NCBI RefSeq assembly: GCF_032452875.1
Contig: NC_083897.1
Span: 7,236,854 to 7,300,853, forward strand
DNA length: 64,000 bases
From: Bos javanicus
Lineage: Eukaryota; Chordata; Mammalia; Artiodactyla; Bovidae
Direction: 5' to 3'
Of this stretch, positions 34,056 to 44,663 are shown piece after piece. The position numbers were made by a program, and so were the translations under genes. How positions within the stretch are numbered: position 1 is the stretch's first letter; each line of letters opens with the position of its first letter. Below the pieces are notes generated by a model. It was not told the DNA's origin and did no database searches. It saw nothing but the letters and a program-made list of their open reading frames with translations.

Positions 34056-34981
34056 AAAGTAGACTGAAAACCAAGGTGAGGCTCCAGTAATAGCAAGAAA
34101 CTGTAGTACTAAAGAGAAAACAAAGAGAAAAATCCAGGGGAGGGGCTTAAGAGGAAAGAAGGGCTGAGATTCCATAGACACTTGTATGCTCAGGACTCAT
34201 GCCAAATGTGCTGGGTCCAAGGACTCAGGGCAGCATAAGTCAAACTAGGTCTTGCCTCTTTGTGGGTTGAAAGTTCAGTGGGGATGAATACAGCTGGTTG
34301 TAGGCAAAGGCTACTAATCTTGAGGCATTCCAGTCTATTGGGCTTGGAGGGGATGATCTCAAAACCAAACTCCGGCAAAAAAACTCAAGGTACACTGACA
34401 AGTACTCCGACTTCCTTCAGCCTCATGTCTTGTCACATTTCCCAAAATGGATTCTGTGCTTCAGGCAAACCAATTCCTTTGCCTCCTTTAAGGATTTGCC
34501 GCCCCCACCCCACCCCAGCCCCCCAGAAACAGGCAAAACATTATCTAGTGAGCAGAGGAGAAGTTCTGAAAGAAAATCTCTAGCAGGTAATGGATAATTG
34601 TTCTTATAGACCCCAAACCATTTCTACTGAGTTTTTGCTCCTCCCTAAGTTTTTTCTTCTTTTCATTCTCTTTAAGAACCAATCCTGGTCCTCAGGGTAA
34701 GGGGTATGTCAACTCATTTAAGAATTAAAACCAAAGACCCTCACCCCGCCAAAAAAAAAAAAAAAATCCCTCAAATTAAACCTTTTCCAAACCTGCCTCA
34801 CCCACACGCAATCCTCTGAGTTCTAGCCTGAGGGCCATGATCTAATTCCAAGCTGATGGAGAGGGCTGCAGACACTGGTATCTCTGAACCCAAATGGATC
34901 TACCTTCCTGACTCCCTTCAGCATCAGCATCACCTCAGGGGCATTTCTGATGACCCATACAGTGGCTTCCTCCCTCACACT
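34056..34981. other. unassigned sequence
   Basis: No gene seen. An A17 run at about 34748-34764 follows an ATTAAA-like string but I found no matching TSD. The last 60 bases include MER5-like text ('cagcatcagcatcacctc'). Confidence 0.35.
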
Positions 34982-35425
34982 GGATGAAACTGGAGCCTAT
35001 TATACAGAGTGAAGTAAGCCAGAAAGAAAAACACCAATACAGTATACTAATGCATATATATGGAATTCAGAAAGATGGTAACAATAACCCTGTATACAAG
35101 ACAGCAAAAGAGACACTGATGTATAGAGCAGTCTTTTGGACTCTTTGGTAGAGGGATAGGGTGGGATGATTTGGGAGAATGGCATTGAAACATGTATAAT
35201 ATCATATATGAAACGAGTCGCCAGTCCAGGTTCGATGCATGATACGGATTCTTGGGGCTGGTGCACTGGGACGACCTAGAGGGATGGTACGGGGAGGGAA
35301 GAGGGAGGAGGGTTCAGGATGGGGAACACGTGTATACCTGTGGCGGATTCATGTTGATATATGGCAAAACCAGTACAATATTGTAAAGTTAAAAAATAAC
35401 ATTAAATTTAAAAAAAGAAAAAAAT
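34982..35425 (+). mobile_element. L1-BT 3' end
   Basis: From the ORF2 C-terminus ('gatgaaactggagcctatt') through the 3' UTR to a broken A-rich tail. No TSD found. Confidence 0.92.
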
Positions 35426-35498
35426 AATAAAAGTGTGCCCATAATAATTTGACAGTATAACAATTGTAGATCCATGGAATAACCAAACATACATAGAA

Positions 35499-35707
35499 AG
35501 AGCTGCTTAGCTGCTAAGTTGTGTCCAGCTCTTTTGCAAACCCATGGACTAGCCCACCAGGCTCCTCTGTCCATGGGATTTCTCAGGCAAGAATATTGGA
35601 GTGGGTTGCCATTTCCTTCTCCAGGGTATCTTCCCAACCCAAGAATCAAACTGGAGTCTCCTGCATTGGCAGGTGGATTCTTTACTGCTGGGTTACCTGG
35701 GAAGCCC
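35499..35707 (-). mobile_element. Bov-tA SINE
   Basis: Reverse orientation, ending 'gttacctgggaagccc'. 'acatagaa' lies directly before it (35491-35498) and again after it (35708-35715). Confidence 0.9.
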
Positions 35708-35716
35708 ACATAGAAT

Positions 35717-36000
35717 GCTGCTGCTGCTGCTGCTGCTGCTAAGTCGCTTCAGTCATGTCCGACTCTGTGCGACCCCATAGACGGCAGTCCACCAGGGTCC
35801 CCCATCCCTGGGATTCTCCAGGCAAGAACACTGGAGTGGGGTGCCATTTCCTTCTCCAATGCATGAAAGTGAAAAGTGAAAGCGAAGTCGCTCAGTCGTG
35901 TCCGACTCTTCGTGACCCCATGGACTGCAGCCTACCAGGCTCCTCCATCCATGGGATTTTCCAGGCAAGAGTACTGGAGTGGGTGCCATCGCCTTCTCCG
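35717..36000 (-). mobile_element. Bov-A2 SINE (dimeric) with AGC-repeat tail
   Basis: Two BovA monomers joined by 'gcatgaaagtgaaaagtgaa', in reverse, with the characteristic (GCT)7 that is the inverted AGC tail. An 11-bp TSD 'ccacatagaat' flanks it (35706-35716 and 36001-36011). Its sharp match to family consensus indicates youth. Confidence 0.95.
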
Positions 36001-36011
36001 CCACATAGAAT

Positions 36012-36499
36012 AGTCAGCATTAATTCTAAGAAGACTTTCTTAACCCTTAAAAGCTGGGTCAACTGTCATTGGTGTTCAGTACACCCAGAAGGGCCTCAAT
36101 GGAGATTATGTGTAGTTACAGAGCTATACTACAGGACTGGAGAAAACAAAATTCATGCAACTTTAAATAGTGTCTAATTACCAGACTACACTACCTGTAG
36201 TGTACTATGAAATAATAAACTTAGAAATTCTGTGTAATTATCTTATGAATAGCCTAATTATATTACACTGTATTCTCTGTGTATCTAAAAAGGATTCATT
36301 TGTTAAATTTAAATCAACATTTTAAATCCTGTTTTGGCATTTCCTCATCTTTTAAATACACAAGTTACCTCAAAACATAGGAGATGGGAGATGCTTATCT
36401 CTCTCTCAGCCTCTTAGAGACCCTAAATTATAATAGCAAGTCTACTTGCCTAACTGCCTCAACCCTGCTTGCACTTTAAAGTCACTTGGAGACTCCTTG
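36012..36499. other. unassigned sequence
   Basis: Nothing recognised except possible MER5-like text in the last 40 bases. Confidence 0.35.
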
Positions 36500-36920
36500 G
36501 GGTCAAATCCCAGAGCTACCACTGGTTAGCTGTGTAAGAAATCAACGCTGCATATTCATTGCAGGACTGATCCTGAAACTGAGGTTCCAATACTTTGGCC
36601 ACCTGATGTGAAGAGCCAACTCATTGGAAAAGACTCTGATGCTGGGAAAGATTGAAGGCAGGGGGAGAAGGGGACAACAGAGGATAAGATGGTTGGATGG
36701 CATCACCAACCCAATGGACATGAGTTTGAGCAAACTCTGTGAGATGGTGAAGGACAGGGAAGCCTGGCATTCTGCAGTCCATAGGGTTGCAAAGAGTCAG
36801 ACATGACTTAGCAACTGAAAACAACAAAACCATGGATAGGAGATTTAACCTCCCTGTACCTCAGTTTTCTCATCTGCAAAGTTGGGCTACTAAAGGCTTG
36901 TGAAGATTATAAGTAAATAT
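36500..36920 (+). repeat. MIR SINE split by BovB
   Basis: Left part ends 'ccactggttagctgtgta'; right part resumes 'tttaacctccctgtacctc' and 'tctcatctgcaaagttggg'. These are consecutive in MIR; a BovB 3' end separates them. Confidence 0.85.
36538..36832 (+). mobile_element. BovB 3' end, older copy, inside MIR
   Basis: C-terminal coding remnant ending in 'cttagcaactgaaaacaac', the older tail type. Heavy substitution and no clear TSD. Confidence 0.9.
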
Positions 36921-36949
36921 ACATATGTACTTAGAACTGAAAAAAAAAA

Positions 36950-37100
36950 GTCACCTGGACAAGTTTTAAAACCACTGGTGACTGGGTCCCACATGCACCA
37001 ATTGAAATAAAATTGCTGGGGAGAGGGACTGACATCTTACATATGAAATGTTTCCCAGGTGATATGACCCACAATGAGGGCCTGGATCCACTGGTATAGA
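36950..37100 (+). repeat. MER5-like hAT fragment
   Basis: 'gtcacctggacaagttttaaa', 'ctgggtcccacatgcacc' and 'tttcccaggtgatatgacc' follow MER5 order. Confidence 0.6.
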
Positions 37101-37267
37101 ACTAAGAACTTCTTTTAAGGATGGGCCAAATCTGCTCCATTCTTGGCTCTAACCTTTAAGCATTCAGCAAACATTTGCCCAAATGAGTAAACGGGCCTTC
37201 TCTCTATGCTTTCTTATTTCCTTGGGGGAGTCACCCCTCTGTCATTCACTTTCTCATCTTCCTCAAA

Positions 37268-37450
37268 TCAGTGTTCCCCTAACTTGGTTGTGTTTCCAAA
37301 TCAATTGGAAAGTTTGTTAAAAATCCTCATTCCCAGACTCCACTCCAGATCACTGAATCATAACCATTGAGGTAGAACCCAAGAGTTCATATTTCTTAAA
37401 ACACTTCAAATGATTCTGACTTGCTGCTTCTTTTGGAAATCACTGCCATG
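37268..37450 (+). repeat. MER5-like hAT fragment
   Basis: 'gaaagtttgttaaaaatcctc', 'gactccactccagatcac', 'caaatgattctgac' and terminal 'gaaatcactgcc' are MER5A/B text. Confidence 0.75.
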
Positions 37451-39479
37451 CTGTATGTCAATATCACTCACAAAGGATACTTCCTCTCAGTAGAAAGCCT
37501 TTCTGAATTGATTCTACTCTGTTCCAATTCATTTTGTAACTATTTTTCTATAGGTGTTTGAATTTGTGTGAAGAAGGGGAAGGGAGAAAAGAATTTCCCC
37601 ACATAAATTAAACCCTAACAATGGATGTGAAATGGGTTTTCTATTTCATTTGTATGAACTACCTGTCCAGCCCCATCACCCAGCCCAATATGAGCCCTTT
37701 GGAAATGTTAATGACAATTAGTCAGACCTAAAAAATCATAGATGGGAACATTCAAGCTTGTCCCCCAGCAGGGTCAGATCTTTTCCTTCTATCCAACTTG
37801 GGAAATTTGTGCCTTTATGCCTGACATTAAACTAGGCTCGCCAATTTTTTTTTTTCCCTAAATCTTTGGTCTATTTTTAAGCTACTCTTTCTTCTCTTTT
37901 GTGCTAAGATTAAATACCTCTGATAAATCTTAACTACCATTCAAACAGTGGCAATAGACTGCATACAATTTTCTTCTAACTCTCTACCAGAACTCCTTTG
38001 GTCTTCTCCATTATTTTCACAGGTTTGTTTGTTTCATCTCCTATCTAACTCCTTTACCCCTAAGGAAACAGGCTGTTTTTCGAGAAATATTCATTTGGTA
38101 GGCCCCCAGGGAGGCTGTCACATCACCAAGGCTAATGAGTACCCAATTTTTACACTTTTACATTTTTCCTAATTATCACAACAAACACATATTTAGGAAA
38201 CCAAGAAAGGCCCAGACCTGTGATTAGATGGCTATTCAAGGAGTGGGATTTAGAGTCTCTTTTTAAGTAGAGTGTGGGACCAAGCTCCATCCCTTCCCCC
38301 ATCCAATCAGTGCTACCTAAAATTATACCACTGTGGATTCATACTTCTGTCCTCATAGTATTTGTGGTTTTTTATCTTATGGGGAATAATTATGTGATCA
38401 ATCATTTTCAACTTAGAGAATGAATTTGTCAACAATTGTGTTCTATAATCAAGAGGGTAAAATGAGATCAGGAGAATATGAGATATATAAAATTTAGGAG
38501 GACAGAGAACATGCAGGGTAAAGCAACATAAGTAGGAAGTTAAGTGTTCTAGAGACAAATCTACTACCTTCTTCATTTTGAGTAGGCCTGGACTCCAACA
38601 AAACTCCTAGGTTAACAGTAAAATCTAGTTCTGCCTTCAAATGCCAACCTGACCAGCCAAACCTCTAATCAGTTGTTGTACTGTCATCTTTCCCCACATT
38701 TTGGAGCACAGGAGTCCCACCCACTCCTGAGAACTCTTGTCTATGAGGACAGAAGGAATGTAAGCTAAATACGGAGGTTGCTTTTCTCTTCCTAAGTAAG
38801 CACTTCATCTCTGTTCCCCTTTCAAGGCCAGCAAGGCATGCAGTCACATAAGGTTCATGAAACAAAGAAAAGAGTAACAAAAGGGTATGCTGTCACTCCG
38901 CCTCCCACTCCTGTGTCCAAGACTTAAGAAATAATTAATTTGCCTCTCCTTCTCAAGAAAATATGTAGACTTCTTGTCATAGTCCATTAGAGACATCATT
39001 TTACAACTGCTTCAAAATATTGTACCAGGCTTCAAAGGAGCCCTTGACCAACAGGGAACTCTTCCCCTGCTGATAAGCTTTCCAGTTCCTACAGGTTAAT
39101 CCATTCTACTGGCTGCACAGCCCTGTGTCTGCAACACTGCACACCCACACAGCTTTGTAGGCGAGCAGGGTAAGAAGGCTGTATTTCTTGGTACTAAGTA
39201 TGTTATCCCAAATTTAAATCAAAAACTTCACAAATTTAGACCAATTCATGAGGACTCTTTAGAGAATTTATGAAAAGTCTTAAAATACAAAATCTGCCAA
39301 AGCTTAAAGGAGTTTTGGTGATCATCTACCCTACTGATTTTCAAACTTCAAACTCTATCAACTGATCAGTTGACATATATGCACATAAACATTTATGTCA
39401 GAGTAGTCTGAAAGACCTAGAGCCCACTAACTTAGCCCTCTTCTCATTCTCCTTTAGCAGCCCCTGAGACATCATCATA
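37451..39479. other. unassigned sequence, 2 kb
   Basis: No gene and no repeat family I recognise. Short frames only. Confidence 0.35.
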
Positions 39480-39545
39480 TATAATTTTAAATTTTCTAGT
39501 AGCCACATTGAGATGTAAAAATAAAACAAAACAAAAGCAATTTTA

Positions 39546-39847
39546 TTGTTTGTTTGTTTGTTTTTTTTTTTGCATGATACTGGATGCTTGGGGCTGATGC
39601 ACTGAGACGACCCAGAGGGATGGTATGGGGAGGGAGGTGGGAGGAGGGTTCAGGATGGGAAACACATGTATACCTGTGGCAGATTCATTTTGATATATGG
39701 CAAAACCAATACAATATTGTAAAGTTATGAATTATATAACATCACAACAAAGCTGTAAAAATGTTTTAATCTCTGCAATAAAGTGAAAAGTATTTACATA
39801 AAAAAATAAATAAAAATAAAATTAAATTAAAAATTTAAAAATTTAAA
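39546..39847 (+). mobile_element. composite L1-BT insertion with extra 3' segment
   Basis: An 18-bp flanking repeat with one mismatch ('aaaacaaaagcaRtttta', 39528-39545 and 39848-39865) delimits the unit. Inside: a T-rich (TTTG)n stretch (39546-39570), L1-BT 3' UTR (39571-39728), about 70 bp that is not L1 (39729-39798, with an AATAAA string) and an A-rich tail. The extra segment could be a 3' transduction; the T-rich start could be an inverted tail. Confidence 0.7.
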
Positions 39848-40033
39848 AAAACAAAAGCAGTTTTAAAAAAGAGGAAAGTAAATTTAATATTTTCCTCAAT
39901 CCAATATGTCTAAAGTACTACCATTTAAACATTAAATCAATATAAATTAATGAAATATTTTGTATATCTTTTTGTACTGAATCTTCAAAATCTAGTACAT
40001 ACTTTACACTTATAGCACATCTCAGTTCTGACT

Positions 40034-40312
40034 TGGAGAAGGCAATGGCAACCCACTCCAGTACTCTTGCCTGGAAAATCCCATGGGTGGAGGAGCCTGG
40101 TAGGCTGCAGTCAGTCCATGGGGTCGCAAAGAGTCGGACACGATTGAGTGACTTCACTTTCACTTTTCACTTTCATGCACTGGAGAAGGAAATGGCAACC
40201 CACTCCAGTGTTCTTGCCTGGAGAATCCCAGGGACGGCGGAGCCTGGTGGGCTGCCGTCTATGGGGTCGCACAGAATCGGACACGACTGAAGTGACTTAG
40301 CAGCAGTAGCAG
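40034..40312 (+). mobile_element. Bov-A2 SINE, 11-bp TSD
   Basis: Two BovA monomers joined by 'cactttcactttcatgcact'-like text and ending in an AGC-rich tail. Flanked by a perfect 'cagttctgact' (40023-40033 and 40313-40323). Confidence 0.95.
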
Positions 40313-40539
40313 CAGTTCTGACTAGCCAACAAATGACTTTGGCCAATGTGGCTTGTGACTACCATTTTGGATAAGGCAGATTAATACTATATCTTTCCAA
40401 ATTGCTGTACATATATTTATTTTTATATTTGTTGCTTCACATAATTGGAAACATACTATTCATATCTTCATAAATTATTCTCTTAACCATATAGACATAC
40501 ATCCACATAAGCATCTATAAATTACCCTAATAATTCTGT

Positions 40540-41384
40540 TGCTGTTGTTCAATCACTAAGTCATATCTGACTCTTTGTGACCCCATGAATTGCAGCACAC
40601 CAGGCTTCCCTGTCCTTCACTATCTCCCAGAGTTTGCTCAAACGCATGTCCATTGAGTCAGTGATGCCATCCAACCATCTAATCTTCTGTCACCCCCTTA
40701 TCCTCCTGCCTTCAATTTTTCCAGCATCAGGGTCTTTTCCAGTGAATCAGCTCTTCATATCAGGTAGCCAAAGTATTGAAGCTTCAACTTCAGCATCAGT
40801 CCTTCCATTGAATATTCATGGTTGATTTCCTTTAGGATTGATTGGTTTCATATCCTTGCTGTTCAATGGACTCTCATGAGTCTTTTCCAGCATCATAGTT
40901 TGAAAACATCCATTCTTCAGCACTCGGCCTTCTTTATGGTCCAACTCTCACATCCATACGTGACTAATGGAAAAACCATAGCTTTGACTAGAAGGACCTT
41001 TGTCAGCAAAGTAATATCTCTGCTTTTTAATACGCTAAGTTTGTCATAGCTCTTCTTCCAAGGAGCAAGCATCTTTTACTTTCATGGCTGTAGTCACTCT
41101 CCATAGTGACTTTGGAGCCCAAGAAATGAAGATCTGTCACTTTCCCCAATTTTTTGCCATCTATTTGCCATCAAATGATGGGACTAGATGCCATGATCTT
41201 AGTTTTTTGAATGTTGAGTTTTAAACTAGCTTTTTCATTGTCCTCTTTCACCCTCATTAAGAGGCTCTTTAGTTCCTCTTCACTTTCTGCCATTAGAGTG
41301 GTGTTATCTGAATATCTGAGGTTGTTGATATTTCTTCTGGTAGTCTTGATTCCAGCTTGTGATTCATCCATTCCCCTATTGTAT
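40540..41384 (-). mobile_element. BovB (RTE) LINE 3' part, older copy
   Basis: 0.85 kb in reverse, from 'tgctgttgttcaatcactaag' (older tail type) back to the RT catalytic region. The box at the 5' end of the 41171-41371 frame reads YSDN, so catalysis was lost. Many indels break the frame. It abuts an ancient L1. Confidence 0.92.
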
Positions 41385-41672
41385 GGTCTATTATTGATGA
41401 GACTGAATATCTTTTCCTATGATTACTGGCCTGAATTTCTTCTTTCCTTCTTTTGTTCATTTTTCCCTCTTTTTTTTTTTCCTAATGGAATTGATTTCTA
41501 TCTCTTGTAACAGAAAGTGTTCTGCCTGACACAATTTGCAATCGTTATTTAACATATTAAGAATATTACCTTTTTGTCTCTCATAAATGTTGCAAATAGT
41601 TTCCCCAAGTTGTTTCTCTTTTGTCATTATTTTGTTGGCCTTTGATATAAAAAAACATGTATGAAACGAGAA

Positions 41673-41710
41673 GAGAGAGAGAATGTGTGTGTGTGTGCAC
41701 GCACACGTGC
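41673..41710. repeat. simple repeat with GT/AC hairpin
   Basis: (GA)n then (TG)n followed at once by 'cacgcacacgtgc', so the GT and AC halves can pair as a short hairpin. Confidence 0.75.
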
Positions 41711-44375
41711 TTCAATGATTCAAATAATTTCTTTCATTTTTCCCCAGCCTAGATTTCATGCACAGAAAATCTTTATCAATCTTCAAGATTATGTAAACAT
41801 TCACTTACATTTTTTCTAATACCCTTATTTAAACATTTAATCCTCTTGGAATATTCTTTTTGTGAGCTGTTAATAGACACAAAATTTTTTCATATATTGC
41901 CATCTAATTGTCCCCAAATCCTTTACAGAATAATCTAGTCTTTTGCAACGCATTAACATATACTAGATCAGTATGTTATTAGATATTTATTAGTTTCTGG
42001 AATTTTTATTCACTTGTATTTGTATGCCTGGCTTTGCCTATGCCAGTTTCACTTTTTAATCACTTTATCTGGTAGGACAATTCTGTGCCACCACAATTAG
42101 GGGTCTTTTTTTATCAATTGTCTCAAACATACTATTTCCTTCATTTTTCAACATAAATGAGAATATAGATTTGTCAAATTTCCCAAAAATATTCAAAGTG
42201 TTTTATTTGAAATTCACCTGGAGTTATATGAAGATAATTGACATTTCCCCTTCATGGATCACAGCCTTGTCATGGTGAAGGGGCTTGTGTAACTCAATAA
42301 AGCTATGAGCCATGCTGTGCAGGGCCACCCATGACAGATGGGTCATGGTGAAGAGTTCTGACAAAATGTGTTCCACTGGAGGAGGAAATGTCAACCCCCT
42401 CTAGTTTTCTTACCACAAGAACACCATGAACAGCATGAAAAGGAAAAAATAGATGACACTGGAAGATGAGCCCCCTAGGCCAGAAAGTGTCCAATATGCT
42501 ACTGGGGAAGAACAGAGGGCAGTTACTAATAGCTCCAGAAAGAATGAAGCGAGGGGGCCAAAATGGAAATGAAGCTCAGTCATGGATGTGTCTGGTTGTG
42601 AAAGTAAAGTCTGATGCTGTAAAAAACAATATTACATAGGAACCTGGAATATTAGGTCCATGAATCAAGGTAAATTGGATGTGGTCAAGCAGGAGATGGC
42701 AAGATCGAACACCAACATCTTAGGAATCAGTGAACTAAAATGGATGACAATGGGTGAATTTAATTCAGATGACCGTTATATCTACTAGTGTGGGCAAGAA
42801 TCTCTTAGAAGAAATGGAGTAGCCATCATAGTCAACAAAAGAGCCTGAAATGCTGTACTTGAGTGGAATCTCAAAAACAACAAATGATCTCGGTTCGTTT
42901 CCAAGGCAAACTATTCAACATCACAATAATCCAAGTCTATGTCACAAACACTGATGCTGAAGAAGCTGAGATCCACTGATTCTACAAATAAGTACAAGAC
43001 TTTCTACAACTAATGCCAAAAAAAGATGTCCTTTTCATCTTAGGGGACTGGAATGCAAAAGTAGGAAGTCAGGAGATACCCAGAATAACAGGCAAGTTTG
43101 GTCTTGGAATACAAAATAGACTTTTGTCAAGAGAACAATGCTGGTCATAGCAATCACTCTTTCCCAACAACATAAGAGATGACTCTACACATGGACATCA
43201 CCAGATAGTCAATACCAAAATCAGCTTGATTATATTCTTTGCAGCAGGAGATGGAGAAGCTCTATACAGTCAGCAAAAACAAGACTATGGCACAGATCAA
43301 GAGCTCCTTACTGCAAAATTCAGGCTTAACTTGAAGAAAGTAAGGGAAACCACTAGGCCATGCAGGTATGACCTAAATCATATCCCTTGTGATTATGCCA
43401 AATAAGTGACAAATAGATTCAAGGAATTAGATCTTGTAGACAGAGTATCTGAAAAACTATGGACAGAGGTTCATAACATTGTACAGAAGGCAGTGACCAA
43501 AACCATCCCCAAGGGGAAAAAAAGGCAAGAAGACAAAGAGATTGTATGAAGAGGCATTAAAAATAGCTGAGAAAAGAAGAGAAGAAAAAGGAAAGGGAGA
43601 ATGAGAAAGATACACCCATCTGAATGCAGAGTTCCAGAGAATAGCAAGAAGAGAAAATAAAGCCTTCTTAACTGAACAATGCAAAGAAATAGAGGAAAAC
43701 AATAGAATGGGAAAGACTAGAGTTCTCTTCAAGAAAACTGGAGATATCAAGGGAACATGTCATGCAAGGATTGACACAATAAAGGATAGAAATGGTAAGA
43801 CCTAACAGAGGCAGAATAGATTAAGAAGAGGTGGCAAGAATACACAGAAGAACTATACAAAAAAAGTTCTTAATGGTCCATATAATCATGATGGTATGGT
43901 TGCTCACCTAGAGCCAGGCATCTTGGAGTTTAAAGTCAAATGGGCTTTAGGAAGCATTACTTACAAAGCTAGTGGAGGTGATAGAATTGCAGCTGAGCTA
44001 TTTCAAATTCTAAAAGATGATGCTGTTAAAGTGCTGCACTCAATACGTCAGTAAATTTGGAAAACTCAGCAGTGGCTACAGGACTGGAAAAGGTCCGTTT
44101 TCATTCCAATTCCAAGGAAGGGCAATGCCAAAGAATGTTCAAACTACTGCACAATTGTACTCATTTCACATACTAGTAAGGTTATGCTCAAAATCCTTCA
44201 AGCTGGGCTTCAGCAGTACATGAACTGAGAACTTCCAGATGTACAAACTGGACTTAGAAAAGGCAGAAGAGCCAGAGATCAAATTGCCAACATTCGTTGG
44301 ATCATTGAGAAAGCAAGGGAATTCCAGAAAAACATCTACTTCTGCTTCATTGACTACACTAAAGCCTTTAACTGT

Positions 44376-44561
44376 GTGGATCACAACAAATTATGGAAAA
44401 TTCTTAAAGAGATGGGAATACCAGACAACTTCACCTGTCTCCTAGGAAACCTGTATGTGGGTCAAGAAGCAAAAGTTGGAACTGGACATGGAACAACTGA
44501 CTGGTTCAACATTGGGAAAGGAGTACTTCAAGGCTGGTATATTGTCACCCTGCTTATTTAA
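44376..44561 (+). pseudogene. RT palm remnant of the old BovB
   Basis: 61 codons from 'MDHNKLWKILKEMGIP' into motif B, which is altered (GVLQGW) and shifted by an inserted base near 44535. Upstream, motif A is present in another frame ('FCFIDYTKAF'). It shows how far this copy has decayed compared with the young BovB nested beside it. Confidence 0.8.
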
Positions 44562-44663
44562 CTTATATGCAGAGTATATCACGCAAAATGCTGGGCTCTA
44601 GATGAATCCCAAGCTGGAATCAAGATTGTCTAGAGAAATATCAACAACCTCAGATATGCAGAT

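Larger units (their letters stand above)
39480..40380 (+). repeat. ancient DNA-transposon-like repeat split by L1 and Bov-A2
   Basis: The pieces 'aattttctagtagccacatt', 'aatccaatatgtctaaagtac', 'tacactttacacttatagc' and 'ggcttgtgactaccattttgg' follow a known old repeat with transposon-like ends. The family name is uncertain. An L1 composite and a Bov-A2 interrupt it. Confidence 0.5.

Noticed and set aside
34460..34764. A17 run after an ATTAAA-like string as a second retrocopy
   Set aside because: No matching TSD was found upstream and no sharp left boundary is visible.
35717..35739. (GCT)7 as an independent trinucleotide repeat
   Set aside because: It is the inverted AGC tail of the Bov-A2 SINE, inside the TSD.
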